The notes below the pieces were generated by a model, which had not been told where the DNA came from, made no database searches, and saw only the letters and a program-made list of their open reading frames with translations. From Bacteroidota bacterium (lineage in GTDB: Bacteria; Bacteroidota; Bacteroidia; Bacteroidales; VadinHA17), in NCBI GenBank assembly GCA_003245695.1, contig QKCK01000063.1:1-37175 (forward strand): a stretch of 37,175 nt of DNA, given 5' to 3'. Shown piece after piece: positions 32,520 to 37,175 of this stretch. The translations under genes were made by a program, and so were the position numbers. Each line of letters opens with the position of its first letter. Position 1 is the first letter of the stretch.

Positions 32520-33725
32520 TTATTTAATGCATGCAAAAATTATCTCCGGGGTTCTGACACCTGGCTTCACCTCACCGCTGGTGATGATAAAACAGTTACC
32601 TGCCACCACAGCATTAGTTGTTACAGGCAGAGCAGAGGGTGAGCTACCTAGTTCAGAGATGCTGTTTGTTGCCGGATGATAGAGAACTACATTCCTTGAA
32701 AATCCGGAATGAGACTCATAAAAATCCAGTAACTCACTCTTTAAAGAGTCAATAATATCAGTGTATCTCTCCTTGTCTGTCCGGGAGGTATAAGCTGAGA
32801 TATCCTTTTTCAGATTGTACTCCCTGAATGCCAGATCGCTGCTTACGCCGCCGAAGATGAGTGTTCCTTTCTGCCCTGCAGGTGCTGCAGCTGCGGCCAT
32901 GAAAGGAAAGAGCGGGCCATTGGCCTCATCCAGCCTCCTCCATTGCTTCAATGCCGGGTTATACTCATAACCATCAGAGAGAACCTCCAGCGGGGCGTCA
33001 GGTGCGAAGTTACGACCGCTGAAGAGATAGAGACAGTTGTTATCACCGTTTCTGCCGGTGGCTGCCACTGCGAATGCACGTGGCGGGCCGGGCCATGATA
33101 CCACAGACTCCCATCCCTTCCACTTGTCGTTGATGTCAATAACAAAGAAGTTTCCTGTTGCCTTCTGATGGTTGATATCCTCAATACCACCAGCGATATA
33201 CACCTTACCGTCAACCAGCGCTCCGCTCATGTTTGCCAGTGGGACAGGCAGTGAAGGCCACTTTTCATATCTGAACTCACGGCCGTCATACCTCATAAGA
33301 AATACATCCGGGCTGGCATGTTGGGCGTCGCAACCGCCAATGCATAAAATGCCATCCGGGAGAGTAACAGATACTCCATAAGCAAGGTGACTGTAGAAAC
33401 TATCCGGATATGTCTCCCACTTTCTCTCATCCTTATTGACAGAGCATACGTAAATATCTTTCATGAAAGATTTCTGCCCTCCACGCCATGGCATCTCGTC
33501 CCTGAAATTAGCACCGCCGGCTATTATCAGCATCCCGTCTATGATGCCTGAGAATGCCCCGGCAACACCTGGCTGAACTGTGTCGCCCGGCAGAGGTGGC
33601 AATGTTGGAAACTCTCCCCAGTCAAGCCATGCAGATGTGTTGTTATTGCCATCACATCCCATGATGGCTTTAAAAATTGTAAAAACTGAAGCAAACATTA
33701 ATATTATAATAAGACTCTTCTTCAA
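32520..33725 (-). CDS. nanM: N-acetylneuraminate epimerase (kelch-type mutarotase)
   Basis: A 401-residue exported kelch beta-propeller that speeds conversion of alpha- to beta-N-acetylneuraminate after sialidase release. Kelch blades are seen in GIIDGMLIIAGGANF, ILCIGGCDAQ, KVYIAGGIED, CLYLFSGRNF and TLIFGGVSS. The C-terminus TSGEVKPGVRTPEI is close to that of E. coli NanM. The signal peptide covers about 1-24 and may end in a weak lipobox (AIMGC). The start codon is TTG at 33725; it gives the normal MKKS signal start, whereas the first ATG (codon 10) would remove the basic part. It follows the GntR gene by 40 bases and precedes nanA by 37. Confidence 0.92.
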   Translation of the reverse strand: MKKSLIIILMFASVFTIFKAIMGCDGNNNTSAWLDWGEFPTLPPLPGDTVQPGVAGAFSGIIDGMLIIAGGANFRDEMPWRGGQKSFMKDIYVCSVNKDERKWETYPDSFYSHLAYGVSVTLPDGILCIGGCDAQHASPDVFLMRYDGREFRYEKWPSLPVPLANMSGALVDGKVYIAGGIEDINHQKATGNFFVIDINDKWKGWESVVSWPGPPRAFAVAATGRNGDNNCLYLFSGRNFAPDAPLEVLSDGYEYNPALKQWRRLDEANGPLFPFMAAAAAPAGQKGTLIFGGVSSDLAFREYNLKKDISAYTSRTDKERYTDIIDSLKSELLDFYESHSGFSRNVVLYHPATNSISELGSSPSALPVTTNAVVAGNCFIITSGEVKPGVRTPEIIFACIK

Positions 33726-33765
33726 AACCGTAGTACTATTTATTCACCGACGATGTACGGGTCAG

Positions 33766-34497
33766 TTATTTTTTTGTAATCCCTTTGGAGAGGAAGCTAT
33801 AGTAAGGTGCAAAATGGTCAATCATTGCCTGACGGAAACCCTCCTTATCCCTCTTTTTAAGATAATTGAGGAGATCCTTGTGTGTCACACGTTTCCCTGA
33901 ACCCTCCAGTTCCATATTCGTTGGAAGAAAATAATCCTTGAATTTCTCTTTAAGAAAGACAGAGACGGGTCTTATAACCTCCTGAAACTCCGTGATTGTT
34001 TTGTTTCCGGTAATCTCATAAAGCTTGGTGTGAAACTCAAACTCGCTTACCGGAGTGTATTCCCCATAATTGAAGACCACGCCTCTGTCGACTATATCTT
34101 CTATCTCTTTAATATTCTCATCGGTGAGATTGTTAAATATCAGGTCGCATATACCTATCTCTAGTGCCACCCTGAATCCCAGGAGGTCAAAGAGCGCCTC
34201 ATCGCCCAGTATACGTGGTTCGACAACTCTTTTCAGGCTGCCAAGTATAGATGGCTCTGTGAGTATCATCCCTCTTCGGGTGCGCGATTCTATCAGGCCC
34301 AACATCCTCAGCCTGCTCAGTGCTTCTCTCAGGACACTCCTTCCCACGCCCAGGGCTTCAGCTAGTTCCTGTTCTTTCGGTATTGAATCACCAGGTTTGA
34401 GATTCATTATTTTAAAGTAGTCAAGTAGCTTATCCTCAACCTGATCCACTAAAGTGGTCTGATGATCTGTTATTTTCAAGTTATACATATTCGTCAT
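33766..34497 (-). CDS. GntR/FadR-subfamily (FCD domain) regulator of the nan locus
   Basis: A 243-residue regulator. A winged helix (about 14-80; IPKEQELAEALGVGRSVLREALSRLRMLGLIESRTRRG) is followed by an all-helical FCD ligand domain (about 95-230) in which His residues in EFHTKL, THKDL and DHF probably hold a metal. This is the class of E. coli NanR. It is the first gene of the nan operon and is likely relieved by sialic acid or a catabolite. The ATG at 34497 lies inside the promoter/operator palindrome, and with the predicted transcription start it would be nearly leaderless; the ATG at 34488 is an equally good start. Ligand not shown by sequence. Confidence 0.92.
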   Translation of the reverse strand: MTNMYNLKITDHQTTLVDQVEDKLLDYFKIMNLKPGDSIPKEQELAEALGVGRSVLREALSRLRMLGLIESRTRRGMILTEPSILGSLKRVVEPRILGDEALFDLLGFRVALEIGICDLIFNNLTDENIKEIEDIVDRGVVFNYGEYTPVSEFEFHTKLYEITGNKTITEFQEVIRPVSVFLKEKFKDYFLPTNMELEGSGKRVTHKDLLNYLKKRDKEGFRQAMIDHFAPYYSFLSKGITKK

Positions 34498-34516
34498 ATT
34501 TGTCAGACAAATATGA
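34494..34516. promoter_or_regulatory. 23-bp palindrome, probable operator of the GntR regulator
   Basis: Perfect 11-bp arms around one central base (34505): TCATATTTGTC and GACAAATATGA. The core TTGTCAGACAA fits the TnGTnnnACnA pattern of FadR-type sites. It covers both the -7 box and the start codon of the GntR gene. No second full copy was found elsewhere in the window. Confidence 0.75.
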
Positions 34517-34539
34517 ATAATAGTTTTTAATAATTCAAA
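34508..34539 (-). promoter_or_regulatory. promoter of the GntR-nanM-nanA operon
   Basis: Minus-strand TTTG (34539-34536), a 20-base spacer and CATATTTG (34515-34508), one base off the TAnnTTTG consensus. The -7 box is one arm of the palindrome. Confidence 0.55.
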
Positions 34540-35112
34540 TTTTTTTTATGATTTTGACGAGAAATATTCCTGGTGTTGTTAAAATGAATCTGGGAATGAA
34601 TGGATGATTCAGTTTGCCAGGGTGAAGACATAAACCATGAAGGAATATTGGTTATTGTTTGGTGGGTGTGTTTAATTGTTCAAAGCAGAAGAGAATAGGA
34701 GTCTGCTATAATACAGATGTATAGAGTGTGTTTATGGTGATGTTTTTCCAGGATGGGGCGGAAGCCCATGCTAGTTGTTGAGTAATAGTTAAACATAATT
34801 TTTAACAGTTTATTTTGCATTAAATATTGGCTTGCAGGGGGCAAGGGTTATGCACAGTTGAATAAGTGTATAAACAAAAGGCGCTCAAAGACATATAGCA
34901 GGTTAAACAAGGCAGGTGGTTTTGCAATAAATATGGCAGGTTTTATTTCAAATTTACAGTATAAGTGCCGGGAATGTTAAAAAATTATACGCCGGAAAAA
35001 TAAAAATATTCTCATTTTGCCATTTAATAGGGGTTTTCGCTATATTTATGGCAGGAAAGGAATCTGCTGTTATCACTTCCTGCATTTTAAAGTTCTTAAT
35101 AAGTCGTTGTGT
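34540..35112. other. AT-rich gene-free stretch
   Basis: 573 bases between the divergent GntR and plus-strand kinase-pair genes. No coding frame of convincing composition was seen on either strand. It holds the promoter at 35016-35048 and three GCAGGT words within 45 bases (34898, 34912, 34936), with a related ATGGCAGG at 35047. Nothing else recognisable. Confidence 0.5.
35016..35048 (+). promoter_or_regulatory. promoter of the kinase pair
   Basis: TTTG (35016-35019), 21 bases, TATATTTA (35041-35048), one base off consensus. The predicted start near 35055 leaves a leader of about 58 bases. Confidence 0.5.
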
Positions 35113-35463
35113 ATGAATGATACTGTTGTGAAAAGGTTCTCAGTGCAGCTGGGATTTGAAGAGATTTGTCTGCCTCCCTTTGAGGATATTCTTATACTTG
35201 GTCGTAAGTGTCCCCAGGGAAAGATAGGGCTTTCGAAGTCGTTTGAGTTACTTACGCCAAATGAGTTTGAGGTTTTTGAGATAGAGAGTCAGGTTATAGA
35301 GGCGGTTTTTATCAATAAGCGGATACTGCGTAAGATTGACAGGAAGTATGTGCTTCAGATACTTGAGGAGAAGGTTTTTCCTTATGTCTCTGAGTCGGAG
35401 ATTCTGAAGGTTGATTTTAAGCTGAGGGTTAATTTTGATTCGATAGAAATAGAGTATACATGA
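35113..35463 (+). CDS. small protein coupled to a CBS-histidine kinase, unknown function
   Basis: A 116-residue acidic protein, MNDTVVKRFSVQLGFEEICL onward, that I do not recognise. It appears soluble, with alternating strands and helices (DILILGRK, FEVFEIESQVIEAVFINKRI, KYVLQILEEKVFPYV, ILKVDFKLRVNF). The start at 35113 is chosen because the ATG at 35017 lies upstream of the predicted transcription start and encodes a Cys- and aromatic-rich stretch unlike the rest. Its stop overlaps the kinase start in ATGA, so the two are translationally coupled and probably act together. A sensing or partner role is inference only. Confidence 0.68.
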   Translation: MNDTVVKRFSVQLGFEEICLPPFEDILILGRKCPQGKIGLSKSFELLTPNEFEVFEIESQVIEAVFINKRILRKIDRKYVLQILEEKVFPYVSESEILKVDFKLRVNFDSIEIEYT

Positions 35464-36581
35464 TAGTCGATGCGCTAATAAAGAGGGATTACCCTTTTGT
35501 GGATTTTCTTGCTGGTGTGAATGTTATAGAAGATGAGCTTATCGAGAAGAAGTATTTTGTTGTCTTTGATGAGGAGGTTGGTTTCAGGGGGATATTGACG
35601 CCGCATGATTTGGTTTTGCGGCCTCACAAGCTTGTGGCCGACTGTCTGGTTCCGAAGGATACTGTATCAGCTGACGACACACTTTCTGTCACGCTCGATC
35701 TGTTTGAGAGGAACAATACCATTGCGTTGGCAGTATTTAAGGATGGTGATTTTGAGGGTATCCTGGAGAAGGAGACAGTAATTGAGGAGCTTCACAGGGA
35801 GTTCAGGGCGTTGAGTCAGAAGAGTGTGATCTCGGAGAGGGTAAAGAGCAATTTTCTTGAGAACATATCGCATGAGATCCGTACGCCCTTGAACGGCATT
35901 ACCGGTTTCATTGAGTTACTCAGGGATTACAGGGAGATGTCGACCATAGATGAGAGGGAGAGGGCTCATGATATTATATCTGAGTGTATGGATCGCTTTC
36001 TTTTTTCGATGCAGAATCTGCTGGAGCTCTCTCTGATACAGTCGGGGATAAAGAGTTGTCTTAAGGAGGAGAGAGTAAGTATAGGTAAGATGTTTTCGGG
36101 CATTGAGCGTTATTTTGATACTGTAGAGGTTCGGTTTGAGGAGAAGAAGAGGATAATATTCACTGAGAGCGAAGAGGACTTAAGTATTTTCACTGACAGG
36201 GAGGTATTGACGGAGGTGGTATATCATCTTATAACCATGGCGCATACCGTTTTCAATACTGAGAGTATATATATAGGTTACACGGTATATGATGGTGGTG
36301 ATGACGTTGTGTTATATGTCTCTGACCACAGGCTTTTGATGGAGGAGCAGTCTCCGTTGTTTCTTGCAGATCTCTTCTCTGATGAGCGTGAGAAGGAGTT
36401 TGTCAGTGACGGTATGGGTATAGGGTTGATATTGATAAAGGAATATGGATCGTTGATAAATGCAGAAATAAAGACAAACAGGGGTCAGGTGATAGACCGG
36501 TTTTACTGCAGGGTACCTATGCGTGGTGATGGGGAGTTGTTGGAAGTCAGTGTATCAGAGGCGGGTATGCGGCAGTGTTGA
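35460..36581 (+). CDS. soluble CBS-domain histidine kinase with degenerate ATP-binding domain
   Basis: A 373-residue cytoplasmic protein with no membrane segment. Residues about 8-115 form a CBS pair (YFVVFDEEVGFRGILTPHDL; DTLSVTLDLFERNNTIALAVF), which often binds adenine nucleotides. The dimerisation/phosphoacceptor domain follows, with NFLENISHEIRTPLNGI (His138). The HATPase region (about 205-355) is eroded: the N-box Asn is Met260, and the G1 box DxGxGI is replaced by DHRLLM at 289-294, while the G2 box GMGIGL (318-323) remains. It may be a pseudokinase or phosphatase-type partner, or bind ATP atypically. No response regulator is adjacent. It overlaps the small protein gene upstream by 4 bases. 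Confidence 0.85.
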   Translation: MIVDALIKRDYPFVDFLAGVNVIEDELIEKKYFVVFDEEVGFRGILTPHDLVLRPHKLVADCLVPKDTVSADDTLSVTLDLFERNNTIALAVFKDGDFEGILEKETVIEELHREFRALSQKSVISERVKSNFLENISHEIRTPLNGITGFIELLRDYREMSTIDERERAHDIISECMDRFLFSMQNLLELSLIQSGIKSCLKEERVSIGKMFSGIERYFDTVEVRFEEKKRIIFTESEEDLSIFTDREVLTEVVYHLITMAHTVFNTESIYIGYTVYDGGDDVVLYVSDHRLLMEEQSPLFLADLFSDEREKEFVSDGMGIGLILIKEYGSLINAEIKTNRGQVIDRFYCRVPMRGDGELLEVSVSEAGMRQC

Positions 36582-36621
36582 AGTAAAAAGAGTCTATTGT
36601 GAAAAATAAATAAAAATTTAC

Positions 36622-36629
36622 TATTTTTG
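36622..36629 (+). promoter_or_regulatory. -7 box upstream of the tRNA-Cys unit
   Basis: TATTTTTG matches the consensus TAnnTTTG exactly. The -33 element is weak (ATTG at 36596-36599, 22 bases upstream). Transcription from here would start near 36636 and run through the repeat array into the tRNA. Confidence 0.45.
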
Positions 36630-36634
36630 CAGGC

Positions 36635-36781
36635 ACGATGGTCGGTTGTCCGCCAGTTGATGGTGAGGCAATGGATCAGAAGTAAAAGGGTCAGCTGTTC
36701 TACTTTTGATGGTGAGACAGCAGATCAGAAATACGATGGTCGGTTGTCCGCCAGCTGGCGGATAGGCATGATCAGCAAAAC
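36635..36781 (+). repeat. three degenerate 49-bp tandem units resembling the 5' half of tRNA-Cys
   Basis: Units at 36635-36683, 36684-36732 and 36733-36781. Units 1 and 3 share a 22-base identical start (36635-36656 and 36733-36754); units 1 and 2 share GATGGTGAG...GATCAGAA at 49-base spacing (36659 and 36708). Unit 3 matches the following tRNA-Cys in blocks: GGTCGGTTG, CCG, GGC, TAGGCAT and GCAAAAC. Confidence 0.65.
36747..36762. repeat. 16-bp perfect palindrome
   Basis: TCCGCCAGCTGGCGGA inside the third repeat unit. Palindromes of this kind recur between genes in many Bacteroidota genomes, so it could be a repetitive extragenic palindrome. Confidence 0.6.
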
Positions 36782-36783
36782 AG

Positions 36784-36854
36784 GGTCGGTTGGCCGAGTG
36801 GCTAGGCATCGGTCTGCAAAACCGGGTACGGCGGTTCGAATCCGCCACCGACCT
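36784..36854 (+). tRNA. tRNA-Cys (anticodon GCA)
   Basis: A 71-base cloverleaf. Acceptor stem GGTCGGT (36784-36790) pairs with ACCGACC (36847-36853), and the discriminator is T73, as expected for Cys. The anticodon arm is TCGGT-CTGCAAA-ACCGG, with anticodon GCA. The T arm is GGCGG-TTCGAAT-CCGCC. The CCA end is not encoded. Confidence 0.95.
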
Positions 36855-36860
36855 CAACCA

Positions 36861-36897
36861 AAATCCCCTCACTGAGCGCAGCGAAGGGGATTTTTTG
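36861..36897 (+). terminator. intrinsic terminator after tRNA-Cys
   Basis: A 9-bp stem, AAATCCCCT (36861-36869) with AGGGGATTT (36885-36893), runs into TTTTTTGTTT, beginning 7 bases after the tRNA. Confidence 0.82.
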
Positions 36898-36914
36898 TTT
36901 TCCGACCGAAGCCC

Positions 36915-36978
36915 GCTTGCGAGGCTGAGGGCGGAAAGCAAAAAACCCCATGGCTGCCACTGGCAGACAGTGAGGGGA
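36915..36978. repeat. 64-bp direct repeat, copy 1
   Basis: Begins GCTTGC, contains GGCGGAAAGCAAAAAACCCC and ends CAGTGAGGGGA. It matches 37031-37094 with 5 mismatches by eye. Its last part (36968-36988) is also a 21-base inverted copy of 36854-36874, the tRNA end and terminator arm. Confidence 0.75.
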
Positions 36979-37030
36979 TTTTGGTTGAAGGGTTCCACGA
37001 GCCGGATCACGCCAGTAATCCGCCCAGGCT

Positions 37031-37094
37031 GCTTGCAGGGCTGAAGGCGGAAAGCAAAAAACCCCATGACTGCCACAGGCAGACAGTGAGGGGA
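37031..37094. repeat. 64-bp direct repeat, copy 2
   Basis: Second copy, 116 bases after the first. The region 36982-37175 holds nothing else that could be recognised, and no gene. Confidence 0.75.
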
Positions 37095-37175
37095 CTCCAA
37101 TTTAACTGACAGGCTTGTTATGTGGAGACAATAAAGATTAGTGCTGTTTTTTATAAAAGAATGGCAATTTTATAA

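Noticed and set aside
34446..34457. Palindrome CCACTAAAGTGG as a second GntR operator
   Set aside because: It lies inside the coding region, is short, and shares no bases with the 23-bp palindrome.
35017..35112. Longer start of the small protein before the CBS kinase
   Set aside because: It begins within the predicted promoter and encodes residues unlike the rest of the protein.
36635..37094. CRISPR array
   Set aside because: Repeats are degenerate, directly adjacent and few, with no unique spacers of constant length and no cas genes.
36621..37100. 159-codon open frame on the minus strand
   Set aside because: It is antisense to tRNA-Cys, its terminator and the repeats; its repeated peptide phrases come from the DNA repeats.

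Overview
The window looks like a chromosomal segment of a Bacteroidota bacterium, most likely of the order Bacteroidales. The reasons are a SusC/SusD pair with the EVVIVGYG signature, many Cys-anchored lipoproteins, PKD/LamG surface proteins, GldL-like KIxHWPGA membrane motifs, and several promoters of the Bacteroidetes type (TTTG, 19-21 bases, TAnnTTTG) instead of the usual -35/-10. No phage, transposase, IS element or CRISPR array was seen.

Layout from left to right. (1) 1-1560, minus strand: an exported GH43 beta-xylosidase/arabinofuranosidase-like enzyme cut by the left edge. (2) 1656-3166, plus: a small membrane protein, a DUF4180 protein and a SanA/YdcF-type (DUF218) protein, closed by a hairpin terminator. 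(3) 3258-4229, minus: class II fructose-bisphosphate aldolase. (4) 4437-7223, plus: a PadR regulator followed by two membrane proteins that together carry five copies of a 60-residue GldL-like module; the second also has a GldM-like transmembrane segment. (5) 7273-8373, minus: a GH20-like lipoprotein. (6) 8542-10662, plus: an SDR oxidoreductase and an FLVCR-like MFS permease. (7) 10680-17129, minus: a tight five-gene operon (aldehyde dehydrogenase, class III aminotransferase, FGGY kinase, class II aldolase, Omp85-type barrel), divergent from a TetR regulator at 17252-17881. (8) 17922-19378, minus: a stand-alone E2-like acyltransferase and a small outer-membrane barrel. (9) 19562-20719, plus: an exported BNR/Asp-box protein.

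(10) 20773-34497, minus: a sialic-acid utilisation locus. In transcription order it is a GntR/FCD regulator, NanM epimerase, NanA lyase, SusC-like NanO, SusD-like NanU, a GH33 sialidase with a poly-Asp tether, a PKD-LamG surface lipoprotein, a terminator, a second GH33 sialidase and an MFS permease (NanT candidate). Together these would release sialic acid at the surface, bring it across the outer membrane, set its anomeric form, carry it across the inner membrane and cleave it to ManNAc and pyruvate. The next enzymes (ManNAc/GlcNAc epimerase and kinase) are not in the window. A 23-bp palindrome overlies both the promoter and the start of the GntR gene, which suggests autoregulation.

(11) 34498-36581: an AT-rich gene-free stretch, then a translationally coupled pair made of a small unknown protein and a soluble CBS-histidine kinase with a degenerate ATP-binding site. 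(12) 36584-37175: tRNA-Cys(GCA), preceded by tandem copies resembling its own 5' half and followed by a terminator and a 64-bp direct repeat.

The best candidates for undescribed biology are the PadR/GldL-GldM-like cassette, the ALDH-aminotransferase-kinase-aldolase operon of unknown substrate, the degenerate CBS kinase pair and the tRNA-Cys repeat array. All calls were made by eye from the sequence; no database search was run.
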